Source of the DNA: Sarcocystis neurona
Lineage: Eukaryota; Apicomplexa; Conoidasida; Eucoccidiorida; Sarcocystidae
Length of the DNA: 64,000 bases
Direction: 5' to 3'
Assembly: GCA_000727475.1 (NCBI GenBank)
Contig: KL647311.1
Location: 2,039,295 to 2,103,294, forward strand
In this document: in pieces, positions 45,071 through 56,150 of the stretch
Layout of the letters: every line of letters starts with the position of its first letter
How positions within the stretch are numbered: position 1 is the first letter of the stretch
Notes under the pieces: generated by a model
Told to the model about the DNA's origin: nothing
What the model saw: only the letters and a program-made list of their open reading frames with translations
The model's database searches: none
Program-made: the position numbers and the translations under genes

Positions 45071-48000
45071 GTACCTGCAGGTGACACTGTTTGCAGCATA
45101 CATACAACAAAAAGCTACTGCTGCTGCTGTTGCGAGCACCCGCTGCTGCAGATACCCTCCACAACAGGCGGCTGCCGCCGCTTGCAGAGGAGATACAACG
45201 TGTTATGATGATTAGTTGCGTACCAGCAGACACGCATCCAAAATGCCCTCCGGGGAGACTAACGTGTACGGTGTCTCTGAAAAGATGAAAAAGGTACTGC
45301 TGTAACCCGCAGCACTACTGCTGTCGGAGGAGCCGGCGCCTCGTGCTGCTCCACAAACATACCCAGTAGACAATGTGTGCGTAGACAGCTACGGAGGATC
45401 TGCTTGCTGCTGATCGTATCAAAAGGAGTAACGACCAATATGGCTGCCGTAGCAGAGAACTACTGCTTCTTCACAAGTCACCGTGGCGGAGAGTTTCTTT
45501 TGTCGCGGTCAGTGAAGATGAACGACATACACCGCTGCTATTGACAGAAGCGCGTCTGCGCGCAGTGGCTGCCTATGCAGTATGCAGGCGATGATACTGC
45601 AGCCAACTAACGAATCTGCAAGTTGCTGCTGCGCAGCCACCTGCAGATTCTGCGACTGCTGGTAGTCGCTGTTGCGACTGTTGTGCGCGCAGCAGCTCGT
45701 GACACCACAAATTCGCATACTTTTGGAGACACTGGTAGTGCCTCAGCAGATGATCAACGTAGACAGGTACGTGCGGCTGTTGTCTCCAGCGTACAGAACG
45801 TGCGTGCTGCTACAATTTATTTGAGGACGCGCTTTCTCAAGGGCGGCTTCTGTGGTAACTGCTATATGCAGATGGCAACACTGTGGAAAAAGCTGCAGTG
45901 CGCGAGATGGAAACGGGGACAGTTATGGTCAACTACTGTAGAGGGCGTGTCTCGCTGCCAGTCGTGCTGCTGCGTACACGAACACTAAGGGACAAGTCGT
46001 GTGCAGTGAGCATACAATATATAGTGTATACACCCTCTGGGGCGCTAGTAGTAGTTGTCGGAAGGGATATGGTCATGGCTGCTACAGGGCTAAAAGGGTG
46101 GCGTGCTGCTGATCAACCGTGGCCGTAGAACCCTCCACCTCTCGCCGTGTACCGGCACGAGAAGCTCTAAGTTGCTGCATGTGAGTAGTGTAAGCCACGC
46201 TGCCTGAACGCTGTAACCAGTGTCAGCGCGAAAGTGGATGCGGAGCCACTGCCAGTACACGGCGCAGAAACAACCTGCAGATAAATAGTCAGCAGCCCGT
46301 GTACAGGTAGTGTCTAAGCTGCCGAGGCAATTCGGCAGAAGCTGCTTCTTCACCCAAGGAGCCCACACGTACTGGGGTGACACTCGGTCGAGGCAGTCAC
46401 TGCTGCTGTCAAAGAAATTACACGCTGTGTATACATAGCTGTCTGTTTTACGCAACAAATCTGTCCGCACGAGGCGACACCTCTAAAAATGACCGCCATA
46501 AAGGCGACGTGTCAGCCACAGCGGCGAAGTGCAGGCGCAGGTGTCTGCGCAGTAGCTACCGAATTGCTACATGTGGAGGTGAGTACGCGTGCTGCTGTGC
46601 GGCAGCACATCCTCCTACAAAAAAATTATGGATGTCCACATATGTGTGTATGGCATATGTAGGGAAATTCACATGTTCAGGCGGACGTGGGAATGCAGGT
46701 TTACACGCATGCCATTTTTTAGGTGCACAGCACTATCAGAACTCATGTGCGTGTGTCGGTGGCGATTAATTTTCCCGGACATCGTTGGTACTGAAAAGGC
46801 GTTAAAGGTACCGGAATTCTATGAAAGCCACATCGAAGCACACTGTAGAGCTGTACAAATGTAGGACAGGGATAGGGAGCCATCAAGTTGCTGGTGAGAG
46901 CGTGAACGAGTCCACACCGTAGCAGTAGTGGTGTTCGAGTGCCAGGTATATATGCGCGCTGAAGACGTTTTGCAGATGCTCATAGTGATGTACACGTTTT
47001 CCCTGAATTTGACACTGCGTCTGGTCCTCCCGAAATTTTTGTGTGCTACAGCTTTTGTATCTGCTGGACTTGTTGCGTCTGCTTCTACTGCAGTTTTTGG
47101 CGCTGGAAGTCCCTACGTTTGTCCGGTTCGCGAAGGTTGTGCGTTGCCGCACAGGTCTCGGTCCTGTCGATTTTATCGGTGTAAGTGAAGTCCCCAGTCT
47201 CTTGTTGCGGCTAACACGTTCTAGTCCAATGCACGCGTATAAGAGCGGTTGTCTCAAACTGAGGTGGTTGCACAGATCTTGACAAACCACGGAAATGTGA
47301 AGTAGGTATTCCGTTGCGGAATTTATTGATCGTATATCGTTATGGACGCGTGGTTATATCTATAATGTGTGCGCGCACATCTAGGTGGGTTACATGCTCT
47401 CATTCGTCACTTTTTCGTCGTTAGTGTACGTTTGCACGCGTCGGGGATGAAGCTTTCACACGCAGTTTTGGAAATAAACGGTTTGGAGAAGGAAGAAGGG
47501 TCCCTGCTCACTACTGCAGTAGGCGTGCATGGGGGCTTTGGACAGTAGAAAATTCCTTGCGTCCGTCACTAAATCCAGTTTTCCAGTACGAGTGTGTACA
47601 TTCATGCATATGAACGTCTATGCATATGTGCTTACATGCGTACGCGGCCCAGCGCGAGACCAGTTGTGAGAGTGCGCATGCCCGTATGACGTGTTTAGGA
47701 GGTGATGTGATGGAAAAGTTGTAAGATGTACACAGGACCGTTTGTAGTGCACAACGGCATAGCTCATCCGTGCTGTCCGGACGCGGCGGTAGATCAGTAG
47801 ACGCGCACGGACATACATAGTGTAAGTCGTGGGACAGTCTACGTGTGAACGGTCGTACATTCATGCGTAGTGCTGCTGACGCGAGATTTTCCAGTAAATC
47901 TGTACACTTATGCATACTCCGGTCGAGCACACACTCACTGTGAATGGATGCCATTGTACGTACAGTGCACTTACACTAGTAGCGGCAGCTATCGTCTGAG

Positions 48001-48318
48001 TTGCCGGGTCGTTTTGTAGTACATAAAGTAGTTGTGTGCCTAGTGGAGATACGCGGTCTTGCTTCATTCACCACCCAGGTGTCACATTGTTCAACTCAGG
48101 TGAAGCTTTCGAGTGTGAAGACGCGCGGTATTTCTTGTACGCCGTTGGTGGTTGTGCGATTGCGTATAAACGATAAATACTGAGATTATGTCGGCAACAT
48201 GCGGTGCAGAACGTCATGGTTACGATTGTGTCGAAAGATTGTACGCCGTGTTCACGTGTTCGTATTTGCGTACCCATTTGCATCCCCGTGTCTGTTGTTA
48301 TACTCCTGGCTCTGAGTA
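45071..48318. other. Decayed-looking open frames, no confident gene
   Basis: From 45.08 to 46.1 kb CTG/GCT triplets give plus-strand frames that break and resume in other phases: IQQKATAAAVASTRCC to about 45214; KGTAVTRSTTAVGGAGA to about 45545; TNSHTFGDTGSASADDQRR within 45623-45988; MVNYCRGRVSLPVVLLRT within 45883-46128. This pattern fits a decayed or heavily spliced gene. From 46.1 to 48.3 kb only short frames occur; one at 46928-47188 contains ATAFVSAGLVASASTAVFGAG. Confidence 0.4.
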
Positions 48319-48576
48319 ATGTACGCGCGTGTAGACAAGCGTGTGCAACAAGCCTACCCGGTGGATGATGTTTTAGTAGGTGGTGGTGACGACGTGTACT
48401 CGTGGTGTGGTAGGCTGCGGCTAATGGTTACAGCTCCTCCTACCGTTGTTTGCCTTCCTCTTCTACAGCAACTGCAAGACATTGGAGAGGCGATCGACCG
48501 CGTGTGTGTCCAGCAGACCACGCAGCCAGCCGCCTTCGTCGGGAACAGCGTAATGTGCCGCATCCAGTATGTCTAA
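48319..48576 (+). CDS. Small ORF or exon, function unknown
   Basis: ATG 48319 to TAA 48574-48576, 85 residues, including VDDVLVGGGDDVYSWCGRL and DIGEAIDRVCVQQTTQPAAF. A strong acceptor (TTTGCCTTCCTCTTCTACAG ending 48468) and a CCA|GTATGT donor at 48567 would instead define a 98-bp exon starting QLQDIGEAID. A plus-strand frame at 48677-48979 (CFKRITSGLSDRMRVFRIS) could be a downstream exon. I cannot tell which model is right. No family was recognised. Confidence 0.33.
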   Translation: MYARVDKRVQQAYPVDDVLVGGGDDVYSWCGRLRLMVTAPPTVVCLPLLQQLQDIGEAIDRVCVQQTTQPAAFVGNSVMCRIQYV

Positions 48577-49750
48577 TATTTACTGGTGCAAACTTCTGTG
48601 CTTAAATCTAAATACATATGTACTTACATATGTGAATGTGGTGCAGTCCGGCTGCGCATCAGATTTGTAGGGGGAAATGTTTTCGACTACTTCAGGTAAC
48701 CCGGCGTTGACGGTGCTTACATGCTTCAAACGTATTACCAGTGGGCTTTCAGATAGAATGCGTGTATTTAGGATTAGTTTTCCATGCCATCACACACACA
48801 GAGAACACGGGCGCTGCCGCATTCAGGGCTTCATTCCATTCCACGGTTTAACCCACCCATTAGATAGGCTAGGAAGGTACGCCAGACGACTTGAGCAGGA
48901 TACGATACCGGTCGCATTACTAGAGACAGGAGCACCACAGAAGCGAAAGTCGTGCCGACTGTGTGCGGTGTGCGTTTAGTGAAGCGAATCGACTACAGTC
49001 GGTTGACAGAGAAGCGAGGGCTTTGGTTTGACACGCACCACTTGCTCCACAGAGGTGATGAGTCGTAGTGCAGGCACAAAGAGATGTCCGATCGATATGA
49101 CAGAGGGAAAAGTGTTTGTGCGCAGCAAGTTGCGTACGGCGACTAACGGATGATGAAACGTCAGCTGACTGCAGAAGACATCATCCACCGCTATAGACAC
49201 GCAGCACGCCTGTAAAATGGCGCATATGCTCAAGTTTTACAGGAAGGAGACACATACATAGGTTGTACCTGTGTACCTGCATTAAGAGATGTGCGTCTGC
49301 GTGTGTATGCTGACGCTTCTGAAGCAAGGGAAGATTCACGTCTGCCAACACAGTGCACCCGCGCACGAGGTACTGAAATACGGATGGCATAGAAAGTGGA
49401 GAATGTGTAGATGATCTGTTCACAACTCAACAATGCAGTGGGTCACGGAACCACATTGAGCCAAATTATCCCCATCCGTTGTACAAGCAGTCTCGTGTGA
49501 ACGTTTCCGTAAGTGTCGGAACACGGCGCGCACGAATATTCAGTTCCGCGGTGAACAAACAGAAAATTGTATCTTCCTGGTTGTGAGAATTTGTAAATCT
49601 TCGAGTGGCAACCTGTGGGTTGCCACAGGCACTGATCTGGTGAGAAACAGGCCTTGAAGAAGCTGGCGTAGTAAGGAGACGACGCACTGACCGTAGCGTC
49701 AAGTCGTCGGTACAAAGCGTAATCTTCATGTGTGTCACCTGGACAACCGA
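48577..49750. other. Transition zone, no confident gene
   Basis: Mixed sequence without triplet repeats. Apart from the 48677-48979 frame mentioned with the preceding entry, only short frames occur on both strands. Confidence 0.5.
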
Positions 49751-50058
49751 ATTTTCTTGGTTGCAGAGGCTGGGATCATCCGTGGACTGCGTAGTGACAG
49801 CTATCACTACAGCTCGGAGCACAGCATGCCTATCGTCGACAGGAACATGTGAGGTTTACTGATTGAAAAAGGCTCCGACCATCCATGCACCTCGTAGTGG
49901 CTACGAGCAGTACGGCGCGGAGCACTACGGTCCTACGTTGGACGGGAACATCTGAGCTCTACTGGTTGAAGGAACTCGAATCGTCCATGGACCTGGACGA
50001 ACCTCGTGGCCGCTACAAGTACAGCGTGGAACACCGCGCGCCTAGCATCGACGGAAGT
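49751..50058 (+). repeat. Three tandem copies of a 103-bp unit
   Basis: Copies at 49751-49853, 49854-49956 and 49957-50058. In the same relative phase they read RSDSYHYSSEHSMPIVDRN, RSGYEQYGAEHYGPTLDGN and RGRYKYSVEHRAPSIDGS. EH, P, D and flanking residues are kept, and copies 2 and 3 differ by a whole-codon indel. The first halves also align (copy 2 YxLKKAPTIHA with x a stop, copy 3 YWLKELESSMDLDE). Unit length is not a multiple of three, so the copies do not form one reading frame. They may be duplicated exons, or a repeat of coding origin. Confidence 0.75.
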
Positions 50059-50112
50059 ACAACAGCGTGTTTGTTTACTTTCCCGTACTATGCGACTTAT
50101 GCCATTTTACGG

Positions 50113-53085
50113 GGCTGATAAGGGAGATGTGGAGGAAACCCACATCCACCACCAGGTGCGGGGGTGTGACACAACGGGATATGAGGGGAGGCTGCCGACT
50201 GCTGCCCCCTCTGATTTCGGTAGGCTGTTTGTCGCACATGGGCTCCACTACGCAGATCTGATGGGAGTAGGTGCCAATATACGGTACTGGTAAGGCAGAT
50301 GCGGCGGGATTCCACATCGCCCACGAAGTGCGGGGGTGTGACAATGGGATATGGCGGGAAGGACGCCGGCTGTTCGAAGAGGGGCCGCCGACTTTGATTT
50401 GGATAGACTCTTAGTCGCACATCGACTCCACTGCGCAGGTTCCATGGAAACAGATGCCAGTATAAGGTACTGAAGGCAGATGTAGCGGGATTCTATATCC
50501 CCCACGAAGTGCGGAGTGTGACACAGGGGGGTGTGACGGGGAGGAGGCCGACTGTCGAAACAAGGGCAGCCGAATCTGATTTCGATACGCTAGACTACCG
50601 GTATACGGTACTGATAAGCGCAATGGAGCGGGATTCCATATCTTCCACCAAATGCGGCGCAATGCGATATCGCGGGGAGGACGCCGGCAGGCAGAAGAGG
50701 GGCTGCCGGCTCTGATTTGGGTAAGCTGTTAATCGGTCATGGACTCCACTACGCAGATTCGATGGTATACGGCACTGGTAAGGCAAATGTGGCTGGATTC
50801 TGCACCCCCCGGGGGGGGGGTGTGGCACATGGGAATGAGACGGGGAGGAGGCCGCCTGGCAGAACAGGGGCCGCCTGCTGATGTGGGTAGCCTCTTAGTC
50901 ACCCACTGCGCAGATTCGATCGGAGCGAATGCCAGTATACAGCACTGGTAAGGCGAATGTGGCAGGAGGCTGTATCCTCCACGAAGTGTGGCACAGTGGG
51001 ATATAGCGGACAGGACGCTGACCGGGAGAAGAGGGGGGCCCGCCTCTGTTTTGTATAGGCTTTTAGTCGCTCTTGGAGTCCGCCGCATTCATTCGATGGG
51101 AGCGGGTGCCAGTGTACGGTACTGGTCAGTGAATTGTGGCGGGATTCCATAACCTCACCCAAGTGCGGGGGAGTGACACAACGGGATTTGGCGGGGAGGA
51201 AACCAACCTGGCAGGACAGGGGGCGCCAGCTCTGATTTCGGTAGGTTGTTAGTCGTACATGGACTCTACTAGGCAGATTCGATGGGAGCCGATGCCAGTA
51301 TACGGCACTAGTAAGGCGAGTGTGGCTCGATTCTGTTTCCCCCACCAAGTACGAGGGTGTGGCACAATGGGGTGTGGCGGGGAGGACTGGTTGGCAGAAG
51401 AGGGGCCGCCGACCTTGGTTTACATAGGTTTTTATTCGCTCATGGAGTCCGCGATCAAAACGTGGGCAGCCGACTTTGACATCGATAGGCTACTAGCCGC
51501 ACGTGGACGCCGCTACACGCATTCGATGGGATCAAATGCCAGCATAAGGTACTGGTAAGGGAACCGTCGAACAATCCAATATCCCCCACCAAATGCGGCG
51601 GCGTGACACAGTTGGATATGGCGGAGAGGACGCCGGCGGTCAAAAGACTGGCTACCGACTCGACTCTGTCTTCGATGGGTAACGACTCGCTCGTGGACTC
51701 CAATACACGAACTCGATCGGATCAAATGACGGTATAAGGTACTGTATCCCCCACCAAATGCGCGGGTATGACACAACGGGATATGGCGGGGAGGACGCGG
51801 GCTGGCATAAGAGAGCGCGCCGGGTCGTGTCTGGATAGGCTCGTAGTCGTACATGGATCCCACTACGCAGATTCGATGCAGCAAGTGTCAGTGTACAGTA
51901 CTGATAGGAAGAAAACCGTGGCGAAATTCCATATCCCTCACCAGGTGCGGGGGTGTGACACAATTGGGTATGGCGGGAAGGACGCCGGCTCTCAAAACAA
52001 GGGCAGCGGACTCTGACTTCCATCCGCTAGACTACCGGCATACGGTAGTAACAAGTGAAATGTCGCAGGCTTCTGTTTCCCCCACCATGTGCGGGGGTTT
52101 GACAATGGGGTATGGGCAGGGGGACGCCGGCTGGGAGAAGAGGGGCCGCCGGCTCTGATTTGGGTAGGCTGTTGATCGCTTGTGGATTCCACTACGCGCA
52201 TTCGACGGGAGCAAATGCCAGTGTACAGTACTGATAAGGGAACTGTAGCCGGATTCCGTATCCGCGTTACGACGTGCCGGGGTGAGACAATGGGATATGA
52301 TGGGGAGGACACCGGCTAGCAAAACAGCGGCCGCCGGGTCTGATTTTGATTGGTTACTGATCTCACATGGACTCCACTACGCAGGTTCGATGGGAACAAA
52401 TGCCAGTATAACGTACTGGTAAGGCAGATGTGGCGGAATTCTGTATCCCTCACGATGTGCGGGGCTGTGACACAATTGGATATGGCGGGGGAGACGCCGG
52501 CTGTCGAAACAAGCAGCCGAATCTGATTTTGATACGCTAGACTACCGGTATACGGTACTGATAAGCGAAGTGGAGCGGGATTCCATATCCTCCACCAAGT
52601 GCGGGGGTGTGACACAGTGGGATATGGCGGGGAGGACGCCGGCTGGCAGATGAGGGGCCACCAGCTCTCATTTGGATAGACTGTTAGTCGCCCATGAGGT
52701 CCACCACGCAGATTCGGTGGGCCCAAATGCCAGTATACGGTATGAGAAGGGAACCGCGGCGCATATCCTGCAACAAATGCGGGGGTGTGACACAGTTGGA
52801 TATGGCGCGGAGGACGCGGGCTGGCAGAGGAGGGGCCGCCGGCGCTAATTTTGGTAGGCTCTTAGTCCTACACACGCTCCACTACGCAAATTCCATGGGT
52901 TCAAATGCTAACGTACGGTACGGATAAGCGAAGTGTGGCTGGTTTCCATATCCCTTACCAAGTGCCGGGATGTGACACAAGATATGACAGGGAGGACGCC
53001 GGCTTGCAAAACAGAGGCTGCGGGCTCTGATTCGATAGGATATTAGTTGCAGATGGACTTCACTACGTAGATTCGGTGGGAGCAA
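50113..53085. repeat. Diverged tandem array, about 17 units of 140-190 bp
   Basis: Each unit carries, in order: TGGTAAGGCAGATGTGGCGG-like sequence; a CCATATCC-like arm; CACCAAGTGCGGGGGTGTGA; CACAATGGGATATGGCGG; GGAGGACGCCGGCTGGCAG; a GAGGGGCCGCCGACTCTGAT block; and a conserved end (CTGTTAGTCGCACATGGACT, CCACTACGCAGATTCGATGG, GAGCAAATGCCAGTATACGG). Cores near GGTGTGACAC fall at about 50164, 50335, 50516, 50655 (diverged), 50818, 50988, 51170, 51356, 51602, 51767, 51952, 52098, 52281, 52466, 52607, 52786 and 52969. Most units are 173-190 bp; shorter ones (140-161 bp) have lost part of the unit. Stops interrupt every frame, so it is not one long gene. Units differ by roughly 10-30 percent by eye, so the array is old. 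Confidence 0.9.
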
Positions 53086-54549
53086 GAGACATGTACGACT
53101 GCTGTTACAAGAGTTCTTCACCGTCTCGTAGCTTCCGCCGTGTTGTGGCGTAGAGCACGCAAAGGTTTTAGGCTCCTTTTCCACGAATAAGTGTTAGTCG
53201 CCCTGACTCTGGGGCCGCCGTGTTTCACGGCCCTGTCAGGAACTTGCGCGACATCAACGCACGGAAGCGGAAGAACGCAGGATGCGCCGGTTCACAGGTA
53301 GACGCTGTCAAACACTGCAGTGAATTTGCACACGTATTAGACACGGTTGTCCCCGTGGAAGGCCACTGCAACCTGTCTCTCTTTAGGAGATACGCCTCTC
53401 CAGATTTAACTAGTGAATATTCGCTTCTTCTGATTTAACAAGTGAACATTCAAGTCCCAGGCGTACCTACGTGTTAAGTATGTATGTGTCCGTGTTTCTT
53501 CATGGTGAATGCCTCAACTCGTTGGTGGAGTAACTTCGTCTCGTAAATGGCAAGGCACACCTGCTGAATTACAGAGACGAGGCTTGCATGTGGCACGGGA
53601 AACGTTTTGACGCAGTTGGACATCATCCCGAATTTTGCAGCCGTAGAGGGACGCGATTCCCCCCCGTTAAGGGTGCTGCGCAGCTCTTTGAAGGTGGTGT
53701 GACGCACATATGATTAGAGGAGACATTCTTTAGCCGTGAGTGTGCTACCGGGCTCGAAATAAGACGATCCGAATGCTCCATCGAACATCATCTCCGGAAA
53801 GGGTATGGGCTGAAAAAAGGCCACTCTGCCTGCCGGCAAGGGGTGTGCGATGGACTGTAACGCTCCTGCTTACAGTGACACGACTACGACATACAATGTG
53901 AATATTAGTAGATGATGTGTGCCACAGACACAAGGAGCGCCAGCGGTGGTTACTGTACCGCGTGAGAACAGAGAGGAAATTGCAACGCTCTGGTCGCCGC
54001 GGCGGATAGGTGCCACTGCATGATGTGTCTGCACTGAGCACACCTGTGTACGGTCAACGTAAAATGGCACTCCGCGTATGTATCCTCGTCACCGAGAGGG
54101 TTCATGAACGTACGGGAGGCAAATTCGCGGAAGTGACGCCCTACTGCCGTGGCGGTAAAGCGTGTGGTTTTCGTACACAAACTTGTTCCTGACGTACGCC
54201 GCCAGAGAGCACGGCGAAGAAAACTGCCCTGAAGATGTACGAGTAAGTCCTTGAGATGGAGAAATTGCAGGAAAGCTGTACGCGAAGGAAGGACCAGAGC
54301 GTCCACAACGAAGCTGCCTTCGTTTTCAGGAACAAGTGTGTCGGCCCTCGCTAGCCAGTGGTGCCCGCTGACGACGTAAGCGTTCCACGCAGCCGCGCTT
54401 TCTACGGATTCCCCGGTCAGTCTGTCAGGCCGCTTCGCAGTCCATAGTAATTAATTACCTTCGCATTCCGTGTTGCTTACGTCCACCCGAACGACAGTCT
54501 CTCGAGCCTTTCCTTTTTCAGGGGGCATGCCAGCTACTGGCGCGCACAC
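53086..54549. other. No confident gene
   Basis: Sequence free of triplet repeats. Minus-strand frames at 53474-53707 (FKELRSTLNGGESRPSTAAK) and 53950-54306 are open but have no recognisable domain. Confidence 0.5.
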
Positions 54550-54721
54550 CGTTATTTTATACGTGTGGTCAATGCTTTGGTTCAGCCCTACGTCCTCACG
54601 TACTACAACTGCCTTCAGGCTACTCGTGAGCACATCGTTATTTTATACGTGTGGTGAATGCGTGGGTTCGGCCCTACATCCTCACCTACAGCAGTTGCCT
54701 TCAGGCTGCAGAAAAGCATGT
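54550..54721. repeat. 86-bp tandem duplication
   Basis: Two adjacent copies, 54550-54635 and 54636-54721, each with CGTTATTTTATACGTGTGGT near the start and TGCCTTCAGGCT near the end. They differ at scattered positions. Confidence 0.88.
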
Positions 54722-55408
54722 CGCAAACAGCAAAAACGCTTGCGCCAGCTACTGCAGACTAGAACGCTGCCCTTGTAGGCGACTTGTAACGATAATGTAG
54801 ATTCCCTTTAGCTCTTCCACCAACGTTCGTTTTAGCTGGAGGTGAATCAAGGTGAATCAACCACTCGCGATCCAGGAAACAGAGCCTAGACATGTTCACG
54901 CCGTAAGCGGGTCTCGCGTCAAGACGGCCGAATGAGTTTGTACTTTTTTAAATGCCTGTCCTGGTGGTGGAAACAGGGAGGGTCCGCAGTGCGTCAGCAA
55001 AATTGTGCACGATACGAGACGGCCACCTTCGTACTCATTGAACCAATTGTATAATTCATCCGTACCAGTCTTCTGGATGTCCTAGAATTTCGCCTCCGGA
55101 AGAGGAATGCCGGTGACTTCGTTACAGATTGGCCATGTGGGAAACAGAGCCTGCCACTGGACTCGTAGAGAAAACCCTTCCTGTCTACCGAACATACGTG
55201 TCTGAAATAAATCCATGATGCGACTGTTCAGCACAGTGGTTTGGCATTAACACAATCGATGCGCGGTGTGAATGGGGCTTTCAGACTCTGGCTCCAGTGT
55301 GCTCGCTGCAACATTAAACCAGTGTAAAAACCGTCAGGTGTTCACTTGTTGGTCCGAAATAACACCGTACCAGTGCGTTTTCCCTGCGCACATTCACTGG
55401 CGGATGCT
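54722..55408. other. No feature seen
   Basis: Mixed sequence with only short frames; a small local repeat (AGGTGAATCAAGGTGAATCA near 54840) is the only structure noticed. Confidence 0.5.
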
Positions 55409-55542
55409 GGTACTTGTCAGCAAGTTAAGCCCGCCACTGCAAATATTAGTATGGTATTTCCCTGACATAATACCGGAATCTAAATCCATAAATATAACTC
55501 CTTCCTCCTGGTACTTCTCAGCAAGTTAAGCCCGCCACTGCT
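55409..55542. repeat. Short direct repeat, 33 bp, offset 101 bp
   Basis: GGTACTTGTCAGCAAGTTAA at 55409 and GGTACTTCTCAGCAAGTTAA at 55510, each continuing GCCCGCCACTGC. They lie just left of the larger 55544/56151 duplication. Confidence 0.85.
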
Positions 55543-55543
55543 A

Positions 55544-55768
55544 ATGTCAAAGCCAATATTATGGGACAAACTCGAGAATGGTTCAGACTCCTCGCGTGCA
55601 TCGTTGGAAAATCGTGTGCAAGAGACTGTTGGCTGTGTCAAACCCTACAGGACTCGGGCGCGTGTCGTGCGAGCTTAACCCTGCTTTTTTTAACAGTAAT
55701 CCATTGTCAAATTTCTTTCGTAAGCTGTCCTTCAGCACCTCTTCGTCACACAGCCGTACGTGGTTCGT
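55544..55768. repeat. 225-bp direct repeat, copy 1
   Basis: Starts ATGTCAAAGCCAATATTATG and ends CGTACGTGGTTCGT. It is repeated at a constant offset of 607 bp (56151-56375) without indels and with only a few substitutions, so it is much younger than the 50-53 kb array. A frame inside reads CWLCQTLQDSGACRASLTL in both copies, but the downstream sequences differ and no gene is evident. Confidence 0.9.
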
Positions 55769-56150
55769 GCAGTCGTGTACATCTGCTTTAATTCAAAAGA
55801 AAATCACTGTTTATCGGCACCTCCGTGGATTCAGCGAATCTTTTGAGACTCTGAATCCCTCAACTACACCGGAAGCCAGCCACAGTTACTGGTGCGCGCC
55901 GACACGAGCGAACGACAACGACACAGCACCACTAAACAAACGGATGGCACTCATCCACAACACACCACCACGTCAACAGCCACATCCATTGGCAGATTAT
56001 GTATTTCGACCAGTGGCTCTTCAGTCATACACTTACGAACGCACGTTGTAGGCTTTCCCCGATTGCAGCCGCCCCAATGTAAAGCCAAGATGCCTGAGGC
56101 ACCGCCTTTCGTCCGTAATGCTTTGCAACGATGCGTTGAAAGTCCAAAAT
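55769..56150. other. Spacer between the 225-bp repeats
   Basis: 382 bp of unique sequence. A plus-strand frame runs through it into copy 2 (55892-56422). No terminal inverted repeats or target-site duplications were noticed around the repeats. Confidence 0.5.

Noticed and set aside
50113..53085. tRNA or tRNA-derived repeat in the tandem array
   Set aside because: A GATTCGATGGG segment resembles a B box but lacks the terminal CC, and no acceptor stem or A box fits around it.
50113..53085. CRISPR array
   Set aside because: Units are long, diverged and contiguous without unique spacers, in a eukaryotic genome.
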